A DNA stretch of 64,000 nt from CAIKLP01 sp965279595 (GTDB lineage: Bacteria > Bacteroidota > Bacteroidia > Sphingobacteriales > Sphingobacteriaceae): the NCBI GenBank assembly GCA_965279595.1, contig OZ257246.1:930001-994000 (forward strand), written 5' to 3'. Each line of letters opens with the position of its first letter. Within the stretch, counting starts at the first letter, position 1. Position numbers and translations under genes: made by a program. Below the pieces are notes generated by a model that saw nothing but the letters and a program-made list of their open reading frames with translations, was not told where the DNA came from and ran no database searches. Below, piece by piece: positions 1-7,400 of this stretch.

Positions 1-15
1 TAAACGTTAATTTTT

Positions 16-20
16 GGAGG
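16..20 (+). promoter_or_regulatory. Shine-Dalgarno-like GGAGG before rpsB
   Basis: GGAGG ends ten bases before the rpsB ATG. Most other starts in the window have only A/T-rich sequence there, as expected for Bacteroidota ribosomes, whose anti-SD is sequestered by bS21/bS18/bS6 (shown in Flavobacterium johnsoniae). It may be a regulatory SD, or chance. Confidence 0.45.
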
Positions 21-30
21 ACATTAAACA

Positions 31-840
31 ATGGCACGTACTACATATCAAGACTTATTAGACGCTGGTGTTCATTTTGGACACTTAACGCGCAAATGGA
101 ATCCAAAAATGGCTCCGTACATTTTCATGGAGAAAAATGGAATCCACATTATCGATTTGAATAAAACCTTAGTAAAGGTTGAAGAGGCAGCATCTGCAAT
201 CAAACAAATCGTTAAATCAGGAAGAAAAGTTTTATTCGTTGCGACGAAAAAACAAGCTAAAGATATCGTTGCAGAACATGCAAGATCAGTAAATATGCCT
301 TACGTAACCGAGCGTTGGTTAGGTGGTATGTTGACAAACTTTGCAACTGTTCGTAAGTCTATCAAAAAGATGACTAACATCGATAAGTTCACTAAAGATG
401 GTACTTATGACATCCTTTCTAAAAAGGAAAAATTAATGATCTCTCGTGATCGTATTAAATTAGAAAGAGTGTTAGGTGGTATTTCGGATTTAAACCGTTT
501 ACCTGCTGCATTATTTTTAATTGATGTTAAGAAAGAACACATTGCGGTTACTGAAGCTATCAAATTAAACATTCCAACTTTTGCAATGGTAGATACCAAT
601 TCAGATCCTGGAAATATTGATTTTACAATTCCTGCAAATGATGACGCAACTAAATCAATTTCATTAATCACTGGTATCATTACCAAAGCGATTGAAGAAG
701 GTTTAGAAGAGCGTAAACGTGAGCGTGAAGAAGAAGCTGAAAAAGAAGGAGCAGCAGCGAAAGTTGCAGCAGAAAAATCTGAAGCAGAAAAACCAGCAAG
801 AAAAAGAAAAGAAGAATCTACTGAGAAATCAGCAGAGTAA
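31..840 (+). CDS. rpsB: 30S ribosomal protein S2
   Basis: Ribosomal protein uS2 of the small subunit. The 269-residue product opens with the family signature LLDAGVHFGHLTRKWNPKM and keeps the RWLGGMLTNF and DTNSDP blocks. The last 45 residues are a Lys/Glu/Ala-rich tail beyond the conserved fold. A GGAGG at 16-20 lies ten bases before the ATG, unusual for this phylum. tsf follows after about 100 bases, the usual rpsB-tsf order. The TAA at bases 1-3 could be the stop of an upstream gene such as rpsI, but three bases cannot show that. Confidence 0.98.
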   Translation: MARTTYQDLLDAGVHFGHLTRKWNPKMAPYIFMEKNGIHIIDLNKTLVKVEEAASAIKQIVKSGRKVLFVATKKQAKDIVAEHARSVNMPYVTERWLGGMLTNFATVRKSIKKMTNIDKFTKDGTYDILSKKEKLMISRDRIKLERVLGGISDLNRLPAALFLIDVKKEHIAVTEAIKLNIPTFAMVDTNSDPGNIDFTIPANDDATKSISLITGIITKAIEEGLEERKREREEEAEKEGAAAKVAAEKSEAEKPARKRKEESTEKSAE

Positions 841-846
841 TTAAAT

Positions 847-910
847 AAAGGTTAAAGGGTTAAGTGTTCAAAGGATCAACAACCTTTAAGCGCGATACCG
901 TTTAACCTTT
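847..910 (+). promoter_or_regulatory. rpsB-tsf intergenic inverted repeat with alternative pairing
   Basis: AAAGGTTAAA (847-856) is perfectly complementary to TTTAACCTTT (901-910). A competing stem can form between TTAAAGG (852-858) and CCTTTAA (883-889), and GGTTAA occurs twice (850-855 and 858-863), so the downstream arm has two partners. The structures exclude each other. It could act as an attenuator, a processing site or a stability element between S2 and EF-Ts. Function is inference. Confidence 0.4.
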
Positions 911-942
911 TTCATTTTAAAAGAAATTATAAAAAACATACT

Positions 943-1785
943 ATGTCTACAGTAACTATTAGCGCAGCTGATGTAAATAAATTAAGATTACAAACAGGCG
1001 CTGGAATGATGGATTGCAAAAAAGCTTTAACAGAATCAAATGGTGATTTTGAAGCTGCAGTTGATTACTTAAGAAAAAAAGGTGCTAAAGTTGCAGCAAG
1101 TCGTCAAGACCGCGATGCAGCTGAAGGTGCAGTAATTGCGAAAACTACAGCTGATGGCAAAAGAGGTATTATTATTGAATTAAATTGTGAAACAGATTTC
1201 GTTGCAAAAAATTCAAACTTTGTTGATTTTGCAAATTCAATTGCTGATTTAGCAATTGAAAAAAATCCCGCAACAATTGAAGAATTAGTTTCATTAACAT
1301 TAGATGGTGTTAAATTATCTGATGCAATTTTAGATCAAACAGGAAAAATTGGTGAGAAAATAGGGGTATCTAAATATGAAATCTTAACTGCAGAAAAAGT
1401 TGTTGCATATATTCATGCTGGTAACCGTTTAGGTGTATTAGTTGCAATGAATTCTGATGCAGCTGGTAAAGCAAATGATGCTGGTAAAGATGTGGCAATG
1501 CAAATTGCTGCTATGAACCCTGTAGCAGTTGATAAAGATGGTGTTGATGCAAATATTATCGAAAGAGAAATTGAAATTGCAAAAGATCAAATTCGTGCAG
1601 AAGGAAAACCAGAAGAAATGGTAGAGAAAATTGCAGTAGGAAAATTGAACAAGTTCTACAAAGATTCAACTTTGTTAAACCAAGAGTTTGTGAAAGACAG
1701 CTCTAAGTCAGTTGCCCAAATGCTAAATGATATTGAAAAGGGACTAACAGTAAGCGCATTTAAGCGTGTCGTATTAGGAGCCTAA
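943..1785 (+). CDS. tsf: Elongation factor Ts
   Basis: Nucleotide-exchange factor that regenerates EF-Tu-GTP. The 280-residue protein begins with a UBA-like N-terminal domain carrying the signature LRLQTGAGMMDCKKAL near residues 15-30, then the core containing ELNCETDFVAKN. Length fits the family. It lies downstream of rpsB and is followed by a strong intrinsic terminator, so rpsB-tsf is probably one unit ending here. No Shine-Dalgarno-like sequence precedes its ATG. Confidence 0.98.
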   Translation: MSTVTISAADVNKLRLQTGAGMMDCKKALTESNGDFEAAVDYLRKKGAKVAASRQDRDAAEGAVIAKTTADGKRGIIIELNCETDFVAKNSNFVDFANSIADLAIEKNPATIEELVSLTLDGVKLSDAILDQTGKIGEKIGVSKYEILTAEKVVAYIHAGNRLGVLVAMNSDAAGKANDAGKDVAMQIAAMNPVAVDKDGVDANIIEREIEIAKDQIRAEGKPEEMVEKIAVGKLNKFYKDSTLLNQEFVKDSSKSVAQMLNDIEKGLTVSAFKRVVLGA

Positions 1786-1792
1786 TTTATTT

Positions 1793-1823
1793 ATCCCCCC
1801 GCTTAAACGGGGGGATTTTTTTT
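1793..1823 (+). terminator. Intrinsic terminator after tsf
   Basis: ATCCCCCC (1793-1800) pairs with GGGGGGAT (1809-1816) around an eight-base loop, followed by an uninterrupted T-run to 1823. This is the strongest canonical rho-independent terminator in the window, starting seven bases after the tsf stop. Confidence 0.95.
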
Positions 1824-1858
1824 GCTCATTTTTTACTCAATTGTATTAAAATGACTGT

Positions 1859-1866
1859 TATCTTTG
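1859..1866 (+). promoter_or_regulatory. Putative pyrH promoter, -7 box TATCTTTG
   Basis: TATCTTTG matches the Bacteroidota TAnnTTTG -7 consensus exactly and lies between the tsf terminator and pyrH. No TTTG is seen at the ideal -33 distance. Transcription would start near 1871, inside a possible longer pyrH reading frame beginning at 1868, which supports the internal ATG at 1898. Confidence 0.5.
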
Positions 1867-1897
1867 AATGTTCTTCATTAACTCCAATTATCCAATT

Positions 1898-2605
1898 ATG
1901 AAATATAAAAGAATTCTATTGAAATTAAGTGGCGAATCATTAATGGGTTCAAAACAATATGGAATTGATACTGCAATGGTTCATCAGTATGCAGTGGATA
2001 TTAAGGAAGTAGTTGATAGTGGTGTTGAAGTTGCTATAGTAATTGGTGGTGGAAATATACACCGTGGTTTAGATGCAGAGAAAGGTGGTATGGATAGAGT
2101 ACAAGCGGACTATATGGGTATGTTGGCAACAGTTATCAATAGTATGGCTTTACAAGATGCTTTAGAAAAAGTTGGAACAAAAACAAGATTGCTATCTGCT
2201 ATTAAAATGGAACAAATTTGTGAACCATTTATTAGAAGAAGAGCTATCAGACATTTGGAAAAAGGCAGAGTAGTTATTTTTGGTGCTGGTACAGGAAACC
2301 CTTATTTTACAACTGATACTGCTGCATCTTTAAGAGCAATTGAAATTGAAGCAGATGTTGTTTTAAAAGGAACTCGCGTTGATGGCATATATACTGCAGA
2401 TCCAGAGAAAGATAAAAATGCAGTGAGGTTTGAAAAAATTACCTTTACTGAAGTTTACGATAAAGGATTGAATGTAATGGATATGACTGCATTTACATTA
2501 TGTCAAGAAAACAATTTACCAATTATAGTTTTTGATATGAATACTAGAGGCAACTTTAAAAAAGTAGCTGATGGTATTGAAATAGGAACTTTAGTTCATG
2601 CTTAA
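1898..2605 (+). CDS. pyrH: Uridylate kinase
   Basis: Bacterial UMP kinase, converting UMP and ATP to UDP and ADP in pyrimidine synthesis. The product starts MKYKRILLKLSGESLMG, the normal family N-terminus, and contains VIGGGNIHRG and the nucleotide-binding segment GAGTGNPYFTTDTAA. An in-frame ATG at 1868 would add ten residues with no family counterpart, so the start is placed at 1898 (235 residues). frr follows about 67 bases downstream, the usual tsf-pyrH-frr order. Confidence 0.97.
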   Translation: MKYKRILLKLSGESLMGSKQYGIDTAMVHQYAVDIKEVVDSGVEVAIVIGGGNIHRGLDAEKGGMDRVQADYMGMLATVINSMALQDALEKVGTKTRLLSAIKMEQICEPFIRRRAIRHLEKGRVVIFGAGTGNPYFTTDTAASLRAIEIEADVVLKGTRVDGIYTADPEKDKNAVRFEKITFTEVYDKGLNVMDMTAFTLCQENNLPIIVFDMNTRGNFKKVADGIEIGTLVHA

Positions 2606-2672
2606 CAAACAAGAATTTTGAACAATTTGATAAACTAATTAGAAAAACTATTTTTGATTAGAAATTATTTTT

Positions 2673-3236
2673 ATGGACGAACTAGTTAAAATATTAATTG
2701 AAGAAGCAAAAGACAATATGTCTAAAGCTGTTGACCATGTTGAAACAGAATTAACAAGAATACGTGCTGGAAAAGCAAGCCCTCAAATGCTTGATAGTAT
2801 TCATGTTGATTATTATGGTACACCAACACCATTGAGTCAAGTAGCTAATGTAAATACACCTGATGCAAGAACTATTGTTGTTCAACCTTGGGAGAAATCA
2901 TTAATACCTGCGATTGAAAAAGCAATCACCGATGCTAACTTAGGTATCAATCCGCAAAATGATGGAATAGTAATTCGTTTAAGTATCCCACCACTTACAG
3001 AAGAAAGAAGAAAAGACTTAGTAAAAAAAGTTAAGTCAGAAGGAGAAGCTGGTAAAGTAGCGGTGAGAAATATTCGCAAAGATGTGAATGAAAAAATCAA
3101 GAAACTTCAAAAGGATGGAGTATCAGAAGATGATGCTAAAACTGGTGAAGCAGAAGTTCAAAAAGTAACTGATTCTTTTATCGTCAAAATTGATAAGCAT
3201 ATTGATGTAAAAGAAAAAGACATCATGACTGTTTAA
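2673..3236 (+). CDS. frr: Ribosome-recycling factor
   Basis: Splits post-termination ribosomes together with EF-G. The 187-residue length is typical and the sequence carries RIRAGKASPQMLD, the YYGTPTPLSQVAN domain-hinge region and the PPLTEERRKDLVKKVK helix. It follows pyrH on the same strand and ends 35 bases before mqnD with a short palindrome between them. No promoter was recognised before it, so it is probably cotranscribed with pyrH. Confidence 0.97.
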   Translation: MDELVKILIEEAKDNMSKAVDHVETELTRIRAGKASPQMLDSIHVDYYGTPTPLSQVANVNTPDARTIVVQPWEKSLIPAIEKAITDANLGINPQNDGIVIRLSIPPLTEERRKDLVKKVKSEGEAGKVAVRNIRKDVNEKIKKLQKDGVSEDDAKTGEAEVQKVTDSFIVKIDKHIDVKEKDIMTV

Positions 3237-3251
3237 TTAGCTGATTGGCTA

Positions 3252-3269
3252 ATTAGCTTATTAGCTAAT
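3252..3269. repeat. AT-rich palindrome between frr and mqnD
   Basis: ATTAGCT (3252-3258) and AGCTAAT (3263-3269) form a seven-base-pair hairpin with loop TATT directly before the mqnD ATG. TTAGC/GCTAA occurs again just upstream. A similar vocabulary forms the hairpin at 7347-7379. It has no T-run and is not a canonical terminator. Confidence 0.45.
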
Positions 3270-3271
3270 AT

Positions 3272-4111
3272 ATGTTGCAATTAACCCTCGGTTTCTCTTC
3301 TTGTCCAAATGATACATTCATTTTTGATGCCTTGCTTCATGGAAAAATAGATACCGAGGGTTTATCTTTTATACCAGTAATTGAAGATGTAGAAACGCTT
3401 AACAAAAAAGCAAACGATCAATTACTTGATATCACTAAACTAAGTTATCATGCTTATGCTTATTTAATTGATAAGTATGTTTTGCTAGATGCTGGTAGTG
3501 CTTTAGGTTTTGGAGTAGGGCCACTATTAATTTCTAAACAGCCAATTGCAAATATTGAAACAGAAATTTCAAAATTAAGAATTGGAATTCCAGGTAAACT
3601 TACAACGGCTAACTTTTTATTGAGCATTGCGTTTCCACAAGCACAAAATAAAGTAGAAATGCTTTTTTCATCAATTGAAAATGCATTGATAAATGATGAA
3701 ATTGATTTGGGTTTGATTATCCATGAAAACAGATTTACCTACGAACAAAAAGGCTTGCATAAAATTATTGATTTAGGTAATTTTTGGGAAAGTCAAACTA
3801 AAGCAGCTATTCCTCTTGGGGGCATTGTAATGTCACGAAAATTTGATTTGTTGACTATACAAAAGGTGAATAGGGTTTTAAGAAAAAGTGTTGAGTTTGC
3901 TTTTGCTAATCCAAAATCGTCATTTGATTTTGTTAAATTGCATTCACAAGAAATGTCGGAAGAGGTAATGTATAAACATATTGAATTATATGTAAATAAG
4001 TATTCAATAAATTTGGGTGATGTTGGAAGAAATGCTGTAAATACATTAATGCAAAAAGCAAATGAACTTAGTATTATTCCCAAATCAAATTATTCAATTT
4101 TTGTTGAATAA
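3272..4111 (+). CDS. mqnD: 1,4-dihydroxy-6-naphthoate synthase (MqnD)
   Basis: Acts late in the futalosine route to menaquinone, opening cyclic dehypoxanthinylfutalosine to 1,4-dihydroxy-6-naphthoate. The 279-residue product begins LTLGFSSCPNDTFIFDALL; SSCPNDT is characteristic of MqnD within the periplasmic-binding-protein-like MqnA/MqnD fold. TKLSYHAYAYL and the later RIGIPGKLTTANFLL also fit the family. No signal peptide is seen, so it is cytoplasmic. A second futalosine enzyme, MqnB, lies at 21.6-22.3 kb, supporting the assignment; MqnA and MqnC are not in the window. Confidence 0.92.
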   Translation: MLQLTLGFSSCPNDTFIFDALLHGKIDTEGLSFIPVIEDVETLNKKANDQLLDITKLSYHAYAYLIDKYVLLDAGSALGFGVGPLLISKQPIANIETEISKLRIGIPGKLTTANFLLSIAFPQAQNKVEMLFSSIENALINDEIDLGLIIHENRFTYEQKGLHKIIDLGNFWESQTKAAIPLGGIVMSRKFDLLTIQKVNRVLRKSVEFAFANPKSSFDFVKLHSQEMSEEVMYKHIELYVNKYSINLGDVGRNAVNTLMQKANELSIIPKSNYSIFVE

Positions 4112-4128
4112 TTTAGAGTAAACAAATT

Positions 4129-5094
4129 ATGATAATTATAACAGGTGCTGCTGGTTTTATAGGAAGTTGTTTAGTTGCTAAACTAAACAAAGAAGGATTT
4201 ACTGATTTGGTTTTGGTGGATGATTTTTCTGTGGAAACAAAAATCAAAAACTTAGAAAACAAAAAATACACTTTAAAAGTTGATCGAAACGATTTTAATA
4301 ATTGGCTCAAAGCAAATCATAAATTAGTACAATTTGTATATCATATAGGTGCACGTACTGATACTGCTGAATTTGATAAAGAATTACTTTGGAAATTAAA
4401 TACTGATTATACGAAAGCACTATGGCAAACATGTGTTGAATTTGGATTGCCTTTTGTATATGCATCTTCAGCTGCTACCTATGGTTTAGGTGAATTTGGA
4501 TATGATGAAAACACAGAAAATATTTTCAAGCTGGAACCACTAAATCCTTATGGAGTTTCTAAGAACGAGTTTGATAAGTGGGCATTGCAACAAGAAACTA
4601 AACCATATTTTTGGGTTGGATTAAAGTTTTTTAACGTATATGGTCCGAATGAATACCATAAACAAAGAATGGCTTCAGTAGTTTACCATGCATATAATCA
4701 AATAAAAAAAACAAGTTCATTGCAATTGTTTAAATCGCATAAAGAAGATTTTAAAGACGGTGAACAAAAAAGAGATTTTGTTTTTGTAAAAGATGTAGTG
4801 AATGTGCTTTTCTTCTTTCTACATCACCGTAAAAACTCAGGCATATATAATTTGGGTTCTGGTCGTGCAAGAACTTTCAATGATTTAGCAAAAGCTATTT
4901 TTAATACACTTCAGAAAGAATCTAGTATTAATTATATCGACACTCCAATTGACATTAGAGATAAATACCAATACTTTACAGAGGCCAATATGAATAAGCT
5001 TTATGCAATTGGTTATGATAAACCTTTTGCATCAATAGAAGAAGGAGTGGAAGATTACATCAATAATTATTTGTTGGAAGAAAAATATATTTAA
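4129..5094 (+). CDS. hldD: ADP-L-glycero-D-manno-heptose 6-epimerase
   Basis: Extended short-chain dehydrogenase that epimerises ADP-D,D-heptose to the L,D form used in the LPS inner core. Visible: the N-terminal Rossmann loop GAAGFIGS near residue 7, the catalytic YGVSK (YxxxK), FFNVYGPNEYHKQRMASV and the RDFVFVKDVV region. The 321-residue length is normal. It starts 17 bases after mqnD on the same strand and converges with PPK2. A generic NAD-sugar epimerase is possible, but the NEYHK and KRDFV blocks favour HldD. Confidence 0.9.
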   Translation: MIIITGAAGFIGSCLVAKLNKEGFTDLVLVDDFSVETKIKNLENKKYTLKVDRNDFNNWLKANHKLVQFVYHIGARTDTAEFDKELLWKLNTDYTKALWQTCVEFGLPFVYASSAATYGLGEFGYDENTENIFKLEPLNPYGVSKNEFDKWALQQETKPYFWVGLKFFNVYGPNEYHKQRMASVVYHAYNQIKKTSSLQLFKSHKEDFKDGEQKRDFVFVKDVVNVLFFFLHHRKNSGIYNLGSGRARTFNDLAKAIFNTLQKESSINYIDTPIDIRDKYQYFTEANMNKLYAIGYDKPFASIEEGVEDYINNYLLEEKYI

Positions 5095-5113
5095 ATATCT
5101 GACTAAACAGTAT

Positions 5114-5989
5114 TTATTTTAATTCTAATAGCAAGTTTTGTTTCGCAACATTCATTAATTCCATTTCTTCCTTATTTGTTTTTGGAAAATGGAGTTTCAT
5201 TTTTTTTAAATGTTCAAGAATAATTTCTGCAATTAAATAATGCGCAACTTTTTTATCATCAGCAGGAACAACATGCCAAGGCGCAAACTTAGTGCTCGTG
5301 TGGTTTATAGCATCTTGATACGCTTTTTGATAATCATCCCAATATCCGCGTTCTAAAATATCATTGGATGAAAATTTATAATGCTTTTCTTTGTTTTCAA
5401 TTCTGTCTAAAAACCGAAGGCCTTGTTCTTCTTTAGAAATATTCAAGAAAATTTTGACAATAGAAGTTCCATTTTGTTCAGCATTTTGTTCGAAATAATT
5501 AATTTGTTTATACCGGTTATTCCAAAATTGTTTGTTAATTTTTTTTACTGAATTTATTTTCGGTAATCTTTCTGCTAATATTATTTTAGGATGCACCTTT
5601 GAAATCAAAACATTTTCATAATGAGAGCGATTAAAAATGGTGATTTGTCCATGTGTAGGTAATCGCTGATCATGCCTCCATAAAAAATCATGTTCTATTT
5701 CATCTTCATTTGGGTGCTTGAAACTGTGTATTTTCAAGCCTTGTGGGTTTATTGCTTGTGTAAGGTGTTTTATTGTACCATCTTTTCCAGCACTATCCAT
5801 ACCTTGCAAAATAATAAGTAAAGATTGTCTGTTTTCAGCATATAACATATTCTGAAACTTATCAATTTGTATAATGTTCGCTTGAAATTTTATTTTCAAT
5901 ACATCAACTTGCTTGCTTGTAAAATTCAGATTTGTCTTAGCGTTTGAAATCTTAAATGTTTTATTATGATTTACTTTAAACGTTTTCAT
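5114..5989 (-). CDS. Polyphosphate kinase 2 family protein
   Basis: PPK2-family enzyme moving phosphate between polyphosphate and nucleotides. The 291-residue product has Walker A GMDSAGKDGTIKHL at about 64-77, the Walker B region NRSHYENVLISKVHP near 170, and a basic lid segment with WNNRYKQINYFE. It is a single-domain form. Whether it prefers ADP, GDP or AMP cannot be told from sequence. It is convergent with hldD, and the broken barrel gene lies directly upstream on the same strand. I leave the symbol blank because of the paralogue classes. Confidence 0.88.
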   Translation of the reverse strand: MKTFKVNHNKTFKISNAKTNLNFTSKQVDVLKIKFQANIIQIDKFQNMLYAENRQSLLIILQGMDSAGKDGTIKHLTQAINPQGLKIHSFKHPNEDEIEHDFLWRHDQRLPTHGQITIFNRSHYENVLISKVHPKIILAERLPKINSVKKINKQFWNNRYKQINYFEQNAEQNGTSIVKIFLNISKEEQGLRFLDRIENKEKHYKFSSNDILERGYWDDYQKAYQDAINHTSTKFAPWHVVPADDKKVAHYLIAEIILEHLKKMKLHFPKTNKEEMELMNVAKQNLLLELK

Positions 5990-6512
5990 TTAGAATTTGT
6001 AGTAAAGTGCAGTTTCGCCTGTAATGTTTAATTTTCGAAAATTATCATAGAATGCATAACCAGCCATTAGGTTTAAACTTATTCTTTTAGCCATAATGAT
6101 CTCAATTCCAAATCCAATTCCATTATTAAAATATTGTTCGGTTTTCCTAATATCTTCTACTTGCAAATTTGTATTAGGATCATAGGTATAAGTCATTATT
6201 GAATTGTAGTAATAATGATTGGCTTGATATACATATAGGTTTGAAATTTTACTTTCAACAACTAAATAGAGTAATGTAAGCCCCAAACTGTATCGTTCCG
6301 TTTCAGTAGGACTTGTAAGGTGCAAAGTTTAGCTGTGCACCGAATTTGTTGGGGTTGTATCGAAATGATAATCCATATCCAGTGGCAAAACCCGCACCAC
6401 CACCAATTGCGAAGGGGTATTTTTTTTCTTGTAATTTCAATGTAGAGTCTTGAGCAAATGCATTTGCATTAGCAATGAAAAGTACAATTAGTATTGATAT
6501 TAATGTCTTCAC
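5990..6512 (-). pseudogene. Outer-membrane beta-barrel protein, frameshifted
   Basis: Two overlapping minus-strand frames look like one small barrel protein. The first (6512 to 6303, GTG start) encodes a signal peptide ending NANAFAQ and strands such as YGLSFRYNPNKFGAQLNFAPY, then stops. The second (from about 6325 to 5990) continues with PTETERYSLGLTLLYLVV and ends in a typical C-terminal strand with final Phe, TALYYKF. Removing one base near 6306-6312 would join them into about 170 residues. It begins at the base next to the dps stop. This is a true pseudogene, a phase-variable state or a sequencing error; no homopolymer lies at the junction. Confidence 0.7.
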
Positions 6513-6986
6513 TTAGTTTAGATATCTTCTCAATACCCATGCTGTCGATTCATGTTGCTCCATAAGTCCAGTTAAAAAATCTGTTGTGCCTGAGTCCTTA
6601 TTTTTTGAATCACAAATTTCTATATCTTTTCTCAATTCAATAATAATTGCTTCATGATTAGAAAGTAATTCCTTCATCATTTCTTTTTGAGCAGGATAAT
6701 TGCCTGGTTTTTCTTTGATTCTACTGAGACTAATAAATTCATTCATTGTTCCAATAGTTTTGCCACCTAGTTTATTTATTCTTTCTGCAATCAGATCTAT
6801 GTTTTCTTCGAGCTCAGTATATTGAGCTTGAAAAAGTTTATGTAGTTCCATAAAACTTTCACCAGAAACATTCCAATGAAATTTTCTTGTTTTTACATAT
6901 AACATCATTTCATCTGAAAGTATTATTGCTAATAATTCTATACTTTTATTTAAATTTTTCTCTGTAATTCCAATATTTGGTTTCAT
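6513..6986 (-). CDS. dps: Dps-family DNA-binding ferritin
   Basis: Dps dodecamers bind DNA non-specifically and oxidise Fe(II) with peroxide, protecting the chromosome. The 157-residue protein has the ferroxidase signature KFHWNVSGESFMELHKLFQ near 38-56 and the partner segment ELEENIDLIAERI, the family's diagnostic pair of helices. The C-terminus EQHESTAWVLRRYL is also family-like. The frameshifted barrel gene begins immediately downstream. The upstream 414 bases carry no clear promoter box. Confidence 0.93.
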   Translation of the reverse strand: MKPNIGITEKNLNKSIELLAIILSDEMMLYVKTRKFHWNVSGESFMELHKLFQAQYTELEENIDLIAERINKLGGKTIGTMNEFISLSRIKEKPGNYPAQKEMMKELLSNHEAIIIELRKDIEICDSKNKDSGTTDFLTGLMEQHESTAWVLRRYLN

Positions 6987-7124
6987 GATTTAATGCTTAA
7001 GTTTAGTTTAAAATATGAATAGTGAATTTTCAATTGAATTGGTATTATATGTCCAAGACTATTGATTTTAAAGGATTTTGACTGTTGAATGCAATTAGAA
7101 GTTCAAATCGATTGATTAGAAAAG

Positions 7125-7208
7125 CTTCTTTATCAACAAGTACTTAAATCATTCATTAGAGAATTAGAGTTCTATAATTTATAATATTTCCTTGTTGATA
7201 TTAAGAAG
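7125..7208. repeat. Long bulged inverted repeat, possible structured RNA
   Basis: CTTCTT plus TATCAACAAG (7125-7140) pairs with CTTGTTGATA plus AAGAAG (7191-7200 and 7203-7208) with only a two-base bulge (7201-7202). The 50-base loop holds further short self-complementary pieces. Orientation cannot be inferred and no T-run follows on either side. Confidence 0.5.
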
Positions 7209-7216
7209 TCTCAATT

Positions 7217-7238
7217 GTGATAAACCCTATTTTATCAC
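7217..7238. repeat. Hairpin in the dps/DinB gap
   Basis: GTGATAAA (7217-7224) and TTTATCAC (7231-7238) form a perfect eight-base-pair stem with a six-base loop, nine bases after the larger inverted repeat. No terminator-type T-run follows. Confidence 0.45.
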
Positions 7239-7346
7239 ATGATTTGTATTCTATAAAAAACTCAACTCACAGAACAAAGAAAGGAGAATTTTCGAAATTG
7301 AATTTACATTGTTCGAGTTTGATTTTGTATAATTCACAGATATAAA

Positions 7347-7379
7347 TATTAGCTTAATAGCTTTGTCAATAAGCTAATA
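7347..7379. repeat. Inverted repeat downstream of the DinB-like gene
   Basis: TATTAGCTTA (7347-7356) and TAAGCTAATA (7370-7379) are perfect ten-base arms around a 13-base loop, just past the stop of the minus-strand DinB-like gene. It may stabilise or end that transcript, although no T-run follows. Confidence 0.5.
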
Positions 7380-7400
7380 GCTAAATATGATTAATTCAAT

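Larger units (their letters stand above)
6987..7400. other. 414-bp gene-free stretch with three hairpins
   Basis: No convincing reading frame, tRNA or promoter was found here. It contains three inverted repeats, listed separately: a 16-bp bulged stem at 7125-7208, an 8-bp stem at 7217-7238 and a 10-bp stem at 7347-7379. This is the only gene-free stretch over 300 bases in the window. It could hold a small RNA, the dps leader or decayed sequence. Confidence 0.6.

Noticed and set aside
1..3. TAA at the window edge as the stop of rpsI
   Set aside because: The gene order makes it likely, but three bases cannot support a feature.
405..686. Antisense reading frames inside rpsB, frr, nrdJ, hflX, pyk and other genes
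   Set aside because: They lie opposite strongly conserved coding sequence, have no family motifs or plausible starts, and reflect the codon bias of the sense gene.
5990..6512. Programmed ribosomal frameshift joining the two barrel halves
   Set aside because: No slippery heptamer or stimulatory stem is seen at the overlap, and the family is not known for frameshifting; a mutation or read error is simpler.
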